64,000 nucleotides of DNA from assembly GCF_002933855.1 (NCBI RefSeq), contig NZ_BFAQ01000011.1, positions 371,442-435,441 of the forward strand, written 5' to 3'. This stretch comes from Vibrio penaeicida. Its GTDB lineage: Bacteria; Pseudomonadota; Gammaproteobacteria; Enterobacterales; Vibrionaceae. Within the stretch, counting starts at the first letter, position 1, and each line of letters begins with the position of its first letter. Under the pieces are notes generated by a model. It did not search any database and was not told the DNA's origin. It saw nothing but the letters and a program-made list of their open reading frames with translations. Shown piece by piece: positions 44,981 to 55,137 of the stretch. The translations under genes and the position numbers were made by a program.

Positions 44981-46036
44981 ATGAAAAATAAGAACAACTA
45001 TACCTCAGCAATCATTGTATCCGCCGTTTTGCACGTAGTGCTTATTGGGGGACTTCTATGGGGCGCGGGCTTTTCCGAGCCAAAGAAGGACACAACAGGC
45101 AATATGGTTCAGGCGGTTGTGATTGATCCAAAAATGGTTCAACAGCAAGCTCGAGAAATTAGACAGCAACGAGAAGCTGCCCAACGCGCTGAAGAAGATC
45201 GCTTAGATAAACTAAGAAAGCAAAGCGAGCAGCTAGAGAAAAATCGCAAAGCTGAAGAAGAGCGAATTCGAAAGCTCAAGCAAGAAAAAGCCAAGGCGGA
45301 AAAAGCAGCGAGAGAAGCAGAAAAAGCACGTCAGAAGAAAGAACAAGAGCGTAAGGCTGCAGAACAAAGAGCAAACAAAGAACGTGAACGAGTAGCTAAA
45401 GCCGAGGCAGAACGTAAAGCCAAAGAAGAAGCCGTGAAAAAAGCTGAAGCGGAGCGAGTTAAAAAAGAAGCCGCGATAGCCAAAGCTGAACAAGAAAGGG
45501 TCGCGAGAGAAAAAGCGGCCAAAGAAGCGGAAGAAAAAGCCAAACGAGAGCGTGAAGCAGCTGAGAAGGCAGAGGCAGAACGCATAGCGAAAGAAAAAGC
45601 AGCGAAAGAAGCCGCTGAGAAAGCTAAAAAAGAAAAAGAACGTTTAGAGCGCCTTGAAAGGGAACGAAAAGAGCAAGAAGCAGCTCTAAACGACATCTTT
45701 GCTGGTCTTGAAAGTGAAGTTTCTCAAAATTCTGCTGCAAAACAGCAGCATGTTGTCAGCGAAGTACAGCGATATGGCGCAATTTATAAGCAACTTATTC
45801 AGAGTCGGCTATTAAGGGATGACTCATTTGTGGGAAAGTCGTGTAAAGTCAATATGCGCCTAATACATACTGGTAACAATGCCATTGTGAATGGCGTTAA
45901 AGTATTAGGCGGTGACTCTCGCGTGTGTACTGCTACCAAAAGTGCGATTGCGCAAGTTGGCTCTTTCCCTGTCCCAAGTGACAAAGATGTGGCAGAAGAG
46001 CTAAAAAATATCAATCTAACTGTTGAATTGGATTAA
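44981..46036 (+). CDS. tolA: Cell envelope protein TolA
   Basis: 351 aa. An N-terminal membrane anchor (SAIIVSAVLHVVLIGGLLWGAGF) contains the SxxxH motif that engages TolQR. Residues about 50-235 are a long Lys/Glu/Ala/Arg helical rod spanning the periplasm. The C-terminal globular domain III (about 245-351) has the SCKVNMRLIH and SRVCTATKSA cysteines. It links the motor to Pal and TolB. Confidence 0.95.
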   Translation: MKNKNNYTSAIIVSAVLHVVLIGGLLWGAGFSEPKKDTTGNMVQAVVIDPKMVQQQAREIRQQREAAQRAEEDRLDKLRKQSEQLEKNRKAEEERIRKLKQEKAKAEKAAREAEKARQKKEQERKAAEQRANKERERVAKAEAERKAKEEAVKKAEAERVKKEAAIAKAEQERVAREKAAKEAEEKAKREREAAEKAEAERIAKEKAAKEAAEKAKKEKERLERLERERKEQEAALNDIFAGLESEVSQNSAAKQQHVVSEVQRYGAIYKQLIQSRLLRDDSFVGKSCKVNMRLIHTGNNAIVNGVKVLGGDSRVCTATKSAIAQVGSFPVPSDKDVAEELKNINLTVELD

Positions 46037-46048
46037 AAGGACTAAGAA

Positions 46049-47401
46049 GTGACTAAACGCCTTTTACTAGGACTGCTGGTGCTGTTAACCAGCATGGCGA
46101 ACGTAGCCAACGCCGCTTTAGAGTTGGTGATCACAGATGGCATTGATTCGGCCCGACCGATTGCCATTATTCCATTCAAATGGGAAGGTGAGGGTAAGTT
46201 ACCTCACGATATCAGCGCGGTTATATCCTCTGATCTTCAGCGCAGTGGCAAATTTAGCCCAGTTGCTCCTAACAAAATGCCTCAAACGCCTTATTCCGAT
46301 GTTGATGTCGATTTCTCGTCTTGGACAGCTCTTGGCGTTGATGCCTTGCTGACCGGTTCAGTGACCAAAAAAGCCGACGGTAACTATCTCATTGAATACC
46401 AGCTTGTTGATGTTGTACGTGGTCAATTGACTAGCGGGCAAAGCAAAGCCCTAAGCGATACAGGCGAGCTTGTACTTTCAAAGGACCATGTTTTATTTAA
46501 TAAGCGCGCTACAGTTCCTGGTCCAAGGTTGCGTGAATATGCACATCGGATCTCTGATCTTGTATACGAGCAGCTAACTGGTGAAAAAGGTGCATTCTTA
46601 ACGCGCATTGCGTATGTTGTTATTAATGATAAAGAGAAATTTCCTTACCAGCTCAGAATCGCAGACTATGATGGTTATAATGAACGCTTGGTGTTGCGAT
46701 CAAAACAGCCATTGATGTCTCCAGCTTGGTCTCCAGATGCACGTCAGCTTGCGTATGTTAGCTTTCAAAATGGACGTGCTGAAATTTTCTTAATGGATAT
46801 CTATTCCGGTAAACGTGAGAAGCTCACGTCATTCCCTCGTCATAATGGTGCGCCAAGATTCTCACCAGACGGTAAAAAACTGGCAATCGTATTGTCAAAA
46901 ACCGGAAGCCTTCAGGTCTACGTTCTCGATTTGCAAACTAGAAAGTTGAAGCAAATAACGAGAGGTAGAGCAAATAATACAGAACCATTTTGGCATCCTG
47001 ATGGGCAATCACTAATATTTACCTCGGATCGGGGTGGTAAACCTCAGATATATCGAGTAAATTTGTTAGACGGTGCGACCAACCGTCTAACTTGGCAAGG
47101 CAGCCAGAACTTGGGTGGGCAAATCACACCTGATGGAAAGTTCATGATTATGGTTAATCGGAACGACTCCGGGTTTAATTTGGCCAAGCAAGATTTGGAA
47201 ACAGGAGCCGTACAAGTGTTAACAAAAACACAATTGGACGAGTCTCCAAGTATTGCGCCAAACGGTGGTATGGTCATTTACAGCTCCATGTATAGGAAGA
47301 AGAATGTACTTTCTATGGTCTCTATAGATGGTCGCTTTAAAGCTAGATTACCGGCAACGAATGGGCGCGTAAGAGCTCCCGCCTGGTCACCATTTTTGTA
47401 G
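46049..47401 (+). CDS. tolB: Tol-Pal periplasmic protein TolB
   Basis: 450 aa, GTG start, signal peptide ending NVANA. An N-terminal domain is followed by a six-bladed beta propeller with repeated SPDG-type motifs ([49 protein letters not shown]). It binds Pal and TolA. Confidence 0.96.
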   Translation: MTKRLLLGLLVLLTSMANVANAALELVITDGIDSARPIAIIPFKWEGEGKLPHDISAVISSDLQRSGKFSPVAPNKMPQTPYSDVDVDFSSWTALGVDALLTGSVTKKADGNYLIEYQLVDVVRGQLTSGQSKALSDTGELVLSKDHVLFNKRATVPGPRLREYAHRISDLVYEQLTGEKGAFLTRIAYVVINDKEKFPYQLRIADYDGYNERLVLRSKQPLMSPAWSPDARQLAYVSFQNGRAEIFLMDIYSGKREKLTSFPRHNGAPRFSPDGKKLAIVLSKTGSLQVYVLDLQTRKLKQITRGRANNTEPFWHPDGQSLIFTSDRGGKPQIYRVNLLDGATNRLTWQGSQNLGGQITPDGKFMIMVNRNDSGFNLAKQDLETGAVQVLTKTQLDESPSIAPNGGMVIYSSMYRKKNVLSMVSIDGRFKARLPATNGRVRAPAWSPFL

Positions 47402-47470
47402 AAATACCCATTTGTATGTAGTTCGGCAAATCGGTTAAAACAAAGTTTCGGACAAATAAGGAAGAAAAAG

Positions 47471-48007
47471 ATGCAACTTAATAAAGTTCTTAAAGGGCTT
47501 CTGATTGCGCTACCAGTACTAGCTGTTACGGCATGTAGCTCAAGCGACAAAGCGGCAGAGGCTTCTACTACTTCTCAAACAAACAATACTGAGCAAGTGG
47601 TAAAAGAAGCAACTACTGAAGTAACGCCACTAGAGACAGGATCTCAGCTAACAGAACAAGAGATCAAAGAAGCGCAACTTCGTGAAACTCAGACTGTTTA
47701 CTTTGCGTTTGATAACTCAACAATCTCGTCTGATTACGAAGATATGCTAGCGGCACACGCGGCATTCATCAGTAAAGACCCTGCACTTAAAGTACGCATC
47801 GAAGGTCACGCCGATGAGCGTGGTACTCCAGAGTACAACATTGCACTAGGTGAGCGTCGTGCTGAAGCTGTCGCTAAATACCTTCAAGCTCTAGGTGTTC
47901 AGGCAGACCAAATCGAAGTAATTAGCTTCGGTGAAGAACGCCCTCTACTTCTAGGTCAAAGCGAAGACGTTTACGCTAAAAACCGTCGCGCTGTACTAGT
48001 ATACTAA
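47471..48007 (+). CDS. pal: Peptidoglycan-associated lipoprotein Pal
   Basis: 178 aa. The lipobox is AVTAC followed by SSSDK. The C-terminal OmpA-like peptidoglycan-binding domain (about residues 70-178) has [30 protein letters not shown] and NRRAVLVY. It anchors the outer membrane to peptidoglycan. Confidence 0.97.
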   Translation: MQLNKVLKGLLIALPVLAVTACSSSDKAAEASTTSQTNNTEQVVKEATTEVTPLETGSQLTEQEIKEAQLRETQTVYFAFDNSTISSDYEDMLAAHAAFISKDPALKVRIEGHADERGTPEYNIALGERRAEAVAKYLQALGVQADQIEVISFGEERPLLLGQSEDVYAKNRRAVLVY

Positions 48008-48020
48008 TAGGAATTTTCCT

Positions 48021-48800
48021 ATGTTCAGTAACTCTAAGCGACTCGTATCGCTTATGTTACTGGCAAGTGCGGCGAATGGAACGTTCGCCGCACCAGCTCC
48101 AGTAACTGATCTCAATAGCACCACTACCGCCACTTCCAACCCGTCCTCTACGAGGGTATCGTCTGTTAACGAGACGGATGTGCAGCGTCTTGAGCGCCTA
48201 TTACAAAATCGCGCTAAAATCCAAATTCAAATGCAGCAGCAAATTGATGACTTAAGCTCAGAAGTAGGCGAGTTGCGTGGAATTGTTGAACGTAATTCTT
48301 ACGAAATGAAGCAAATGTTAGAAAGGCAGCGAGAGTTATTCGTTGAACTGGACAACATGAGGCAGCAATTACAACAGGCGCCAGTTGTTGCGGCTGAGAC
48401 TGGCTCTGAAACTTCTGGAACGTTCAGCACAAACAAAGACGAGCAAACCGCCTATCAGGATGCCGTTGATTTGATTTTGAAACAGCGTGATTACGCCGGT
48501 GCAATCACCGCTTTTAAACAGTTTCAAAAAGATTTCCCAGATTCTAAATTTGCCTCAAATACTCATTACTGGTTAGGTCAGCTTTACTTTGCGAAAAAGC
48601 AAGATGTTGACGCAGCAAAAAGTTTTGCTTCAGTTGTGGCGTATAAAGAGTCGAATAAGCGTGCCGATGCTTTACTCAAACTTGGAGATATTGCCAAGCG
48701 AAATAAAAAATCGGATGCCGCAATAAAATACTACCAGCAAGTTATCAGCGAATACCCTCAAAGTGCGTCAGCTGATATGGCAAAAAAACAGATGCAATAA
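48021..48800 (+). CDS. cpoB: Cell division coordinator CpoB (YbgF)
   Basis: 259 aa. It has a signal peptide (ending NGTFAAPAP) and a coiled-coil trimerisation region (about residues 50-120, LERLLQNRAKIQIQMQQQIDDL). The TPR domain (about 145-259) contains tol-pal repeats (QDAVDLILKQRDYAGAITAFKQF, FPDSKFASNTHYWLGQLYF). It coordinates peptidoglycan synthesis with Tol-Pal constriction. Last gene of the operon. Confidence 0.94.
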   Translation: MFSNSKRLVSLMLLASAANGTFAAPAPVTDLNSTTTATSNPSSTRVSSVNETDVQRLERLLQNRAKIQIQMQQQIDDLSSEVGELRGIVERNSYEMKQMLERQRELFVELDNMRQQLQQAPVVAAETGSETSGTFSTNKDEQTAYQDAVDLILKQRDYAGAITAFKQFQKDFPDSKFASNTHYWLGQLYFAKKQDVDAAKSFASVVAYKESNKRADALLKLGDIAKRNKKSDAAIKYYQQVISEYPQSASADMAKKQMQ

Positions 48801-48806
48801 ACAGAT

Positions 48807-48832
48807 ATCAGGGTCACTTAGTGGCCCTGACT
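48807..48832 (+). terminator. Possible terminator after cpoB
   Basis: Stem cagggtcac / gtggccctg (one T-G pair) with a short tta loop, then acttattt. The trailing T run is weak. The tRNA genes found here in E. coli between ybgF and nadA are absent in this window. Confidence 0.45.
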
Positions 48833-48987
48833 TATTTCCAACCTCTCGATTTTCTTTAGACTCAACACTCTTCTTCCAATCAAAATGAAATAACTAATTC
48901 ATCACTTGCCTATCTAGGCTCTGGAAGCTTGCAGCCGTTTGGGTATACAATACCCGGATTACTTGGAAGTTGCGTAGAGCAAGAGCA

Positions 48988-50049
48988 ATGAGCCACATTT
49001 TAGACACAATTGAGACCGTATACCCTTTTCCTCCAAAGCCCGTTCCTCTAACAGATGATCAAAAGCAGCAACACATAACAAATATCAAAAAGTTGCTGAA
49101 GGAAAAAGACGCGGTATTGATTGCACATTACTATACTGACCCAGAAATTCAGGCGTTAGCAGAAGCCACTGGCGGCTTCGTTGGCGATTCTTTGGAAATG
49201 GCGAAGTTTGGTAATCGACACCCCGCAAGTACATTGATCATTGGCGGCGTGCGCTTTATGGGGGAGTCAGCAAAAATCCTGACACCAGAAAAACGCATTC
49301 TTATGCCAAATCTAGAAGCAGAATGCTCGCTTGATCTTGGTTGTCCTGCCGATAAATTCACAGAATTCTGCGATGCCCACCCTGATCATACCGTTGTGGT
49401 TTATGCCAACACCTCTGCTGCCGTAAAAGCACGCGCAGATTGGGTGGTGACCTCAAGCATCGCGTTAGAAATTGTCGAGCACTTAGATGCAGAAGATAAA
49501 CCCATTATATGGGGGCCCGATCGTCACTTAGGTTCTTATATTTCAAACAAAACAGGTGCAGACATGTTGCTTTGGCAAGGTGAGTGCATCGTACATGATG
49601 AATTCTCTGCTGATGCATTGAAAAAGATGAAGAATCTCTACCCAAATGCCGCTATTTTGGTTCACCCAGAATCGCCGGCGAGCGTTGTAGAGTTAGCCGA
49701 TTCAGTGGGTTCAACTAGCCAATTGATCAAGTCAGCTAAAGAGTTACCGCATCAACAAATGATTGTCGCTACAGACAAAGGTATCTTCTTTAAAATGCAG
49801 CAATTGGTGCCTGAAAAAGAACTTATCGAAGCGCCAACTGCCGGTGCTGGTGCGACTTGTCGTAGCTGTGCTCACTGCCCGTGGATGGCAATGAATGGTC
49901 TGTCTGCGATTGAGAGTGCGTTAACAGATGGTGGTAAAGAGCACGAAATCTTTGTTGATGAAGACGTTCGAGTTAAGTCTCTTATCCCATTAAACCGTAT
50001 GTTAGATTTCGCAGAGCAACTCAATATGCAGGTAAAAGGTAATGCTTAA
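48988..50049 (+). CDS. nadA: Quinolinate synthase A
   Basis: 353 aa from ATG 48988. The frame extends six codons to a TTG. It condenses iminoaspartate with DHAP to quinolinate for NAD synthesis. The three cysteine ligands of the [4Fe-4S] cluster are visible in [22 protein letters not shown] and [12 protein letters not shown]. The [17 protein letters not shown] motif (here [13 protein letters not shown]) is near residue 40. Confidence 0.95.
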   Translation: MSHILDTIETVYPFPPKPVPLTDDQKQQHITNIKKLLKEKDAVLIAHYYTDPEIQALAEATGGFVGDSLEMAKFGNRHPASTLIIGGVRFMGESAKILTPEKRILMPNLEAECSLDLGCPADKFTEFCDAHPDHTVVVYANTSAAVKARADWVVTSSIALEIVEHLDAEDKPIIWGPDRHLGSYISNKTGADMLLWQGECIVHDEFSADALKKMKNLYPNAAILVHPESPASVVELADSVGSTSQLIKSAKELPHQQMIVATDKGIFFKMQQLVPEKELIEAPTAGAGATCRSCAHCPWMAMNGLSAIESALTDGGKEHEIFVDEDVRVKSLIPLNRMLDFAEQLNMQVKGNA

Positions 50050-50093
50050 GTCTAAATAGCTTGAGTCTAAATAACTTGAGTCTAAAAGAGCTT
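50049..50093. repeat. 15-bp tandem repeat, three copies, after nadA
   Basis: agtctaaatagcttg, then agtctaaataacttg, then agtctaaaagagctt, directly after the nadA stop codon. It looks like slippage. The first copy begins with the last base of the stop. No function is evident. Confidence 0.6.
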
Positions 50094-50143
50094 AAGGCTA
50101 TAGAGCCTAGGTCAACAGCTCTTGATAAGCACTGATAAAAACG

Positions 50144-50174
50144 AAAAATGCCGCGATACACGCGGCATTTTTTT
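50144..50174 (+). terminator. Terminator of nadA
   Basis: Stem aaatgccgcg / cgcggcattt with loop ataca, followed by seven T bases. The rest of 50094-50287 contains only short tttgtttaaagc-like imperfect repeats. Confidence 0.85.
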
Positions 50175-50287
50175 GTTCTAGCAAGGTTTGTTTAAAAGCT
50201 ATTTGTTTCAGAGCTATTTGCTCAAGATCTGTTTACTCAAAAACTGTGGATTCTAGAACTTGGATTTCAAAGGCAATAGCTAATCCG

Positions 50288-50857
50288 TTACTGCGCTTCT
50301 GCTAGCGCCACGCCACGCTGAGTTAAGCCGCAAAGCATGACGGGAATAGCATTGAAAATCTCTTCAAATTGTTCTAACCCCTCGATCCCTTGCTGAGCGA
50401 GCGTCGATACTGCCGTTTCCGGGTCATAAAGCATGCTCATAGATAAAATAACACCACCTAGAAGTGCATTATCTTCACTGTCTTCTGGCATTAGTGTTTC
50501 CCAATCATCTCGGGATACTCCCCAGCCTTGAAGCAGCCCTTCAGTGAAGTTTCTTGCTTCTTCATTGACGATTTCTTCGTCATCCAAGGCACAGTTTTCA
50601 GGCCATTGCCAAGTCCCTTCAAGCAGTTTTGGTCTTGCATCATTCCAAATTGCAATAACTTGATCTGCAAAGGATTCTAAGTGTTCTGGTGTTGAGAAGG
50701 GGGCGACTTCTTCACCGCCCCAAAGAAACGCAAGCCATTCAGCTGGGTCAATAATATTTGGAGCAGCTGCCATGGAGGTAACAAACCCACGGATTTGGTA
50801 TTCATTTAAAATTTTGCCTTCCATTTCTGGTAAAGCAAGCAATTCTGTTAAAGTCAA
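50288..50857 (-). CDS. YgfB/YecA-type UPF0149 protein
   Basis: 189 aa if started at TTG 50857, which has agaaggga well spaced upstream and gives MTLTELLALPEMEGKILNEYQIRGF, the expected family start. An open frame to 50932 adds a segment without homology. It has the all-helical UPF0149 fold (NFTEGLLQGWGVSRDDWE, FEEIFNAIPVML) and no SEC-C tail. Function unknown. It is divergent from the hybrid kinase. Confidence 0.8.
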   Translation of the reverse strand: MTLTELLALPEMEGKILNEYQIRGFVTSMAAAPNIIDPAEWLAFLWGGEEVAPFSTPEHLESFADQVIAIWNDARPKLLEGTWQWPENCALDDEEIVNEEARNFTEGLLQGWGVSRDDWETLMPEDSEDNALLGGVILSMSMLYDPETAVSTLAQQGIEGLEQFEEIFNAIPVMLCGLTQRGVALAEAQ

Positions 50858-50976
50858 AATACGTTCCCTTCTTGAGTGATTGAGGTAGTGTATCAAGCTC
50901 ACACGACTGGAAAAAGACTTGATGAATACCATACTAAGATATAGGTTTTTTAATATGTGTATTGTTGGCTAATAAT

Positions 50977-53412
50977 ATGGCGATCCAATCTTCACTTAAA
51001 AAGAAAAGTATCATCGCTTTGGGGTTATACCTTTGTTTCTTTATCGCAACCGTAGGTAGCGTAACCTATTTGGTTGTAGAGTACCCCATCAAAAGTAAAC
51101 TTCAAAAGAATTTAGATTTAAGAACTGAGCTTCTTGCCACCAGTTTGGATGAATCATTAAACGGCTCCCTTGGCTTGTTGCACAGCATTGCCGCTGTAGG
51201 TGAAGCCTCGGAGCAATATGATAGTTTGAAGTCTCTATTGCCTTTCATGATTGCTCAGAGTACCAACATGATTGTGAGTGGCGGTACATGGCCCGAGCCT
51301 TATTCTATAGATAAAGACGTCCGCCTAAAGAGCCTTTTCTACAATAAAAATTCAGAGGGCGGAGTTGACCTCATCCATTCATGGAATAATCCAGAATCAG
51401 GGGGATACAATATAGAGCCTTGGTACACCTCTGCCATAAATATCAAGGCACAAGAGGTGTCTTGGTCAGATGTTTATATCGATCCCTACACCCATGTTCA
51501 AATGATTACTGCTTCAACACCCTACTTTAAAAATGGGGTAGTGAAAGGCGTCGCGACCATCGATATCTCTTTGTCGGAACTGATTAAGTACGTTCAAAAC
51601 CACGCCAACCAATACGATCTTGGTGTTCTGATTAAAGACAAAACGGGCAATGCCATCACAGAACACAACTTCTCACTCACTAAAGATATTTATATTTCTA
51701 GAATGTCGTTTGGTAAATACAACTGGGAAATAGAAGTTGTTAATTCCAAAAGACTAGTAGGAGAAGAAACGTTCGAATTGGTGATGAGTTTAGAATTCGT
51801 CATCGCGCCGTTTCTACTGCTTTGCGTCATGATCGGCTACTACTTGATCAATCGTTACTTGATTCGACCGATAGTCGTGATTGCAGACAAGGTGTCGGAC
51901 AAAAATACTCACGGCATCATTGATATGACTTACAACAGTCATGATGAAATCAAGCACCTCATCGATAGTTTTAATCACAAGACGGTTTTCCTAAGAGAGG
52001 AAACCGTGAAAGCAAAAGCATCCACGAAAGCGAAATCTGCCTTCCTTGCAACGCTATCACATGAAATTCGAACACCCATGAATGGTGTGTTAGGCACGGC
52101 ACAAATATTAGCCAAAACAGACCTAACAGAACACCAAAGTAAACTGCTCCATAGCCTTTATGATTCTGGCGAGCACATGATGACGCTTCTTAACGAAATT
52201 TTGGACTTCTCTAAAATAGAGCAAGGGAAGTTAGAGCTCGATCCTTCTCCTTTCCCATTGGCTAGCATTATCGGCAGCATAAATAGCGTGTACTTTACGT
52301 TAGCGACCGAGAAAGGGCTTAACTTTAAAGTGTATAGTGAAGTCCCATCAGAACGCTGGTACAACGCCGATAAGGCACGAATTCGGCAAATACTTTTTAA
52401 CTTGCTGAACAACGCCATTAAGTTCACTTCTCGTGGTTTTATCGAAGTCTACTTAAATGAATACGAGCGAGCAGGAAAAGTCTACTTATCCATACAGGTA
52501 CGCGATACTGGAATTGGCATCTCCAAATCGGCACAAGAAAAAATATTCAAACCATTTGAGCAAGCGGAGTCTACCACCACACGACGATTCGGAGGGACAG
52601 GGTTGGGCTTAGCGATAACTCAAAAAATCGTACAAGGCATGGGAGGAGACATAAACGTAAAAAGCGAAGAAGGTATCGGTTCTAGCTTTTTCCTAACTTT
52701 GCAAACAGACGTATGCTTACCTGAAAGCACACAAGACGTCGTTCATCAAAAGTTTGACTGCAATGGTTTATCCGCACTAATAGTGGAAGACAATCGAACG
52801 AACACCATGATCATGGATGCGTTCTTGCGCAGTAAGGGGTTTGAAACCACTAGTGTTGTCGACGGTGCGAAAGCGGTTGAAATACTCACACAGAAAACCT
52901 TTGATCTTGTCTTAATGGACAACCACATGCCCGTTATGGACGGTATTGAAGCGACAGAACGGATCCGTAATTTAAATCACCAATCATCGAAAGGGCTGAT
53001 TCTTGGCTGTACCGCAGATGTATTCAAAGAGACGCGAGAAAAAATGCTGAGTGCAGGGGCGGATCACATTCTCGCCAAACCGATTGATGAAAGGGAATTA
53101 GACGATGTTTTGATCAAGTTCTCTGAACGTTTAAATCAGCTAAAGAGAGACGCATCAAAATTCAATACTTCCAATCCAACAGAAGTATCGAGCAAAAACA
53201 ATGAACAGAGATTAATTGATTTGTACGTTTGTTTAGACAATCAAGACTATGAACAAGCAAATCAGATCCTAGAGTGCATCATAAGCCAAGACAGCATTAG
53301 GTTTAACCATGATGAACTCAGCGCGATAGACAAAATTGTGACCGCGCTTCGTGAAAACACGACCCCATCAGAAGAAGACATTAACGTACTTACGTTAAGC
53401 CTCGCGGACTGA
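50977..53412 (+). CDS. Hybrid sensor histidine kinase with periplasmic Cache domain
   Basis: 811 aa from ATG 50977 (a TTG at 50962 is also possible). Domains: TM1 (about residues 12-33), periplasmic dCache-like sensor (about 35-265, with IHSWNNPESGGYNIEPWYTSA and DPYTHVQMITASTPYF), TM2 (about 270-295) and a HAMP-like linker. HisKA follows with the phospho-His in FLATLSHEIRTPMNG, then HATPase (N box LLNNAIKF, DTGIGI, GGTGLGLAI). The receiver domain has the phospho-Asp in LVLMDNHMPVMDG, near residue 652. A tail of about 95 residues has no visible HPt. The ligand is probably a small molecule such as an amino acid. It is not followed by a response regulator. Confidence 0.88.
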   Translation: MAIQSSLKKKSIIALGLYLCFFIATVGSVTYLVVEYPIKSKLQKNLDLRTELLATSLDESLNGSLGLLHSIAAVGEASEQYDSLKSLLPFMIAQSTNMIVSGGTWPEPYSIDKDVRLKSLFYNKNSEGGVDLIHSWNNPESGGYNIEPWYTSAINIKAQEVSWSDVYIDPYTHVQMITASTPYFKNGVVKGVATIDISLSELIKYVQNHANQYDLGVLIKDKTGNAITEHNFSLTKDIYISRMSFGKYNWEIEVVNSKRLVGEETFELVMSLEFVIAPFLLLCVMIGYYLINRYLIRPIVVIADKVSDKNTHGIIDMTYNSHDEIKHLIDSFNHKTVFLREETVKAKASTKAKSAFLATLSHEIRTPMNGVLGTAQILAKTDLTEHQSKLLHSLYDSGEHMMTLLNEILDFSKIEQGKLELDPSPFPLASIIGSINSVYFTLATEKGLNFKVYSEVPSERWYNADKARIRQILFNLLNNAIKFTSRGFIEVYLNEYERAGKVYLSIQVRDTGIGISKSAQEKIFKPFEQAESTTTRRFGGTGLGLAITQKIVQGMGGDINVKSEEGIGSSFFLTLQTDVCLPESTQDVVHQKFDCNGLSALIVEDNRTNTMIMDAFLRSKGFETTSVVDGAKAVEILTQKTFDLVLMDNHMPVMDGIEATERIRNLNHQSSKGLILGCTADVFKETREKMLSAGADHILAKPIDERELDDVLIKFSERLNQLKRDASKFNTSNPTEVSSKNNEQRLIDLYVCLDNQDYEQANQILECIISQDSIRFNHDELSAIDKIVTALRENTTPSEEDINVLTLSLAD

Positions 53413-53442
53413 TTTCGTAAGTTAATTACATAAAATTCTAGG

Positions 53443-53475
53443 AAAGCACTGAAAGGTTATCTCTCAGTGCTTTTA
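53443..53475 (+). terminator. Terminator after the hybrid kinase
   Basis: Stem aaagcactga / tcagtgcttt with loop aaggttatctc, then tatg. The rest of 53476-53702 is AT-rich upstream sequence of alaE. Confidence 0.7.
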
Positions 53476-53702
53476 TGTACTCATATACCACTCGTAAAAA
53501 GACCTTTCAGATGAATTAGTCAAACTCACTATTATTTCGAAGAAAACCAGTTGTAAATTTACAACAAAATATAAAATACGGAATATAAATCCATTTAAAA
53601 AGTGATTAAATAGCGAATAAATCTAGCATTTAATGTTTTATCTAGATTTACCTGTTGCTTAACAATTCTTTAACTAGTTTTATATTCTTTGTGAGGAAGG
53701 AA

Positions 53703-54152
53703 ATGAGTTCTAAAGCCCCTTTTTGTATTCGCCACGCAGCAGCGGATACATTTGCTATGGTGGTATTCAGCTTTGTTGTCGGAATGCTGATAGAGATTTT
53801 TGTATCAGGTATGTCCTTTGAGCAGTCATTGCAGTCGAGAACTCTATCTATACCCGTAAACATCGCCATTGCATGGCCTTATGGGGTATTTCGAGATTGG
53901 GTTCTTAACCAAGGTGGAAGAATCCATGGTGGCGAACTGACAAAGCGCATTTCCGACGTTATTGCTTATGTATTGTTTCAATCACCTGTTTATGCCGCGA
54001 TTCTATGGTTTGTAGGCGCGTCTTCTGATCAGATTATGACAGCCGTTGCGAGTAACGCAGTTGTTTCATGTGGTTTAGGTGTACTTTACGGATATTTCCT
54101 AGATAACTGCCGAAAATTATTCCGTGTTCCTGCTTATATTCAACAGGTCTAA
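53703..54152 (+). CDS. alaE: L-alanine exporter AlaE
   Basis: 149 aa from ATG 53703 with gaggaagg directly upstream. The frame extends 16 codons further without homology. It has four hydrophobic segments and family motifs [30 protein letters not shown] and [13 protein letters not shown]. It exports L-alanine across the inner membrane. Last backbone protein gene before the tRNA-Ser and the defence island. Confidence 0.9.
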   Translation: MSSKAPFCIRHAAADTFAMVVFSFVVGMLIEIFVSGMSFEQSLQSRTLSIPVNIAIAWPYGVFRDWVLNQGGRIHGGELTKRISDVIAYVLFQSPVYAAILWFVGASSDQIMTAVASNAVVSCGLGVLYGYFLDNCRKLFRVPAYIQQV

Positions 54153-54303
54153 AGCTAACCAATCTGTTGGTAAAGTGAGTGTTTTAGCTAAAATCTGAGC
54201 GAACAGACATGAAATGATGTTTTTTTTCAGATAATCACTTGACCGACAAACACATAAACATTAAATTAGCGCCCCGTTGAGACGCAAAGTTCAACAACAA
54301 TTC

Positions 54304-54391
54304 GGTGAGTTGTCCGAGTGGCTGAAGGAGCACGCCTGGAAAGTGTGTATACGGCAACGTATCGAGAGTTCGAATCTCTCACTCACCGCCA
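54304..54391 (+). tRNA. tRNA-Ser (anticodon GGA)
   Basis: 88 nt class II tRNA: acceptor GGTGAGT / ACTCACC with discriminator G and encoded CCA, anticodon GGA in CCTGGAAAGT, long variable arm (tatacggcaacgta), and T arm gttcgaatc. Nearly identical to E. coli tRNA-Ser(GGA). It marks the edge of the accessory region. A terminator follows. Confidence 0.96.
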
Positions 54392-54398
54392 CATTCGA

Positions 54399-54428
54399 AG
54401 CCCCAGCAGAAATGCTGGGGCTTTTTTG
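54399..54428 (+). terminator. Terminator of tRNA-Ser
   Basis: Stem agccccagca / tgctggggct with loop gaaa, followed by six T bases. Confidence 0.9.
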
Positions 54429-54544
54429 CACAAATTAGACGGAATATCTTCATTGCTAGCCTCTATAGTTCTTTCTCTACGAACGCATATCGATGATTTT
54501 TATGTATCATTTAAAGTAATGTGAGCAAAAGAAGAGTATTTGAA
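54429..54544. other. Non-coding junction between tRNA-Ser and the IS remnant
   Basis: 116 bp, AT-rich, without a supported gene. No second copy of the tRNA 3' end was seen elsewhere in the window, so an att repeat cannot be shown. The opposite end of the island lies outside. Confidence 0.4.
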
Positions 54545-55137
54545 ATTTGTTCCAGTGGGGAATGTTCTGGTCAACTCCAGCCGAGTACTATTCTCTAAAT
54601 AGTATTCTCGGTTAATCAATGACATACCATTGTTAGCCGATTATAATCTTTCGAAGTCGCAGTACCGAATGTAGGCTAAGACTTTTTTCGTTTGTTCTCG
54701 GGTTGACTGACCAACTTTAAACAACTAATCATGCTTTAAACTTCCGCAGAAGCGTCCAACTACGACATTATTCCAACAAGCTCCAACATTGCCCATGCGA
54801 GCGTGCATTCTATACTCCTGTTGCAACTTACTTTATTGTTTGCTCATATATATTAACAGCCCCTGTCACTGTGACCCGCCGCCCTTTACTTGGTTACTTT
54901 AAGTTATAATTTTTAATCAAGACTTTACAAATCAAAGTTGTCATCAATATCTTATACATGCCAACCGACTATTCGCTGCGAGCACAAGTCTATGACGATG
55001 GCTAGATACATTCATCTTTCACCTGTTTTCAATTATGTTACATCATCAGTTTAAATCTGATTTGGAACAACAGGGTTAAAGTCTAGTTCAGCAAATTATC
55101 GATGATTGCATCTCAGTGCTTACTTTTCGTTGTGACT
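54545..55137 (-). pseudogene. Decayed IS3-family transposase (OrfB) remnant
   Basis: Read leftward with frame changes, the sequence yields stretches of an IS3-family OrfB/integrase core in the right order: KVTTKSKH, VPNQI-TDDVT, MYLAIVIDLCSQRIVGWHV, a degraded region where the SDRG block should be, MHARMGNVGACWNNVVVGRF, CGSLKHD and STREQTKKVLAYIRYCDFERL. There are several in-frame stops and at least one frameshift, so it is dead. The N-terminal part and OrfA are missing. The remnant begins right next to the stop codon of the LlaJI-type gene. Confidence 0.8.

Noticed and set aside
45233..45696. Phe/Ser-rich ORFs antisense to tolA
   Set aside because: They are shadows of the Lys/Glu/Ala repeat coding of TolA.
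48801..48987. tRNA genes between cpoB and nadA, as in E. coli
   Set aside because: No cloverleaf or CCA-ending sequence was found in this gap.
54318..54524. 68-aa ORF over the tRNA-Ser
   Set aside because: It is translation of the tRNA gene and its terminator.
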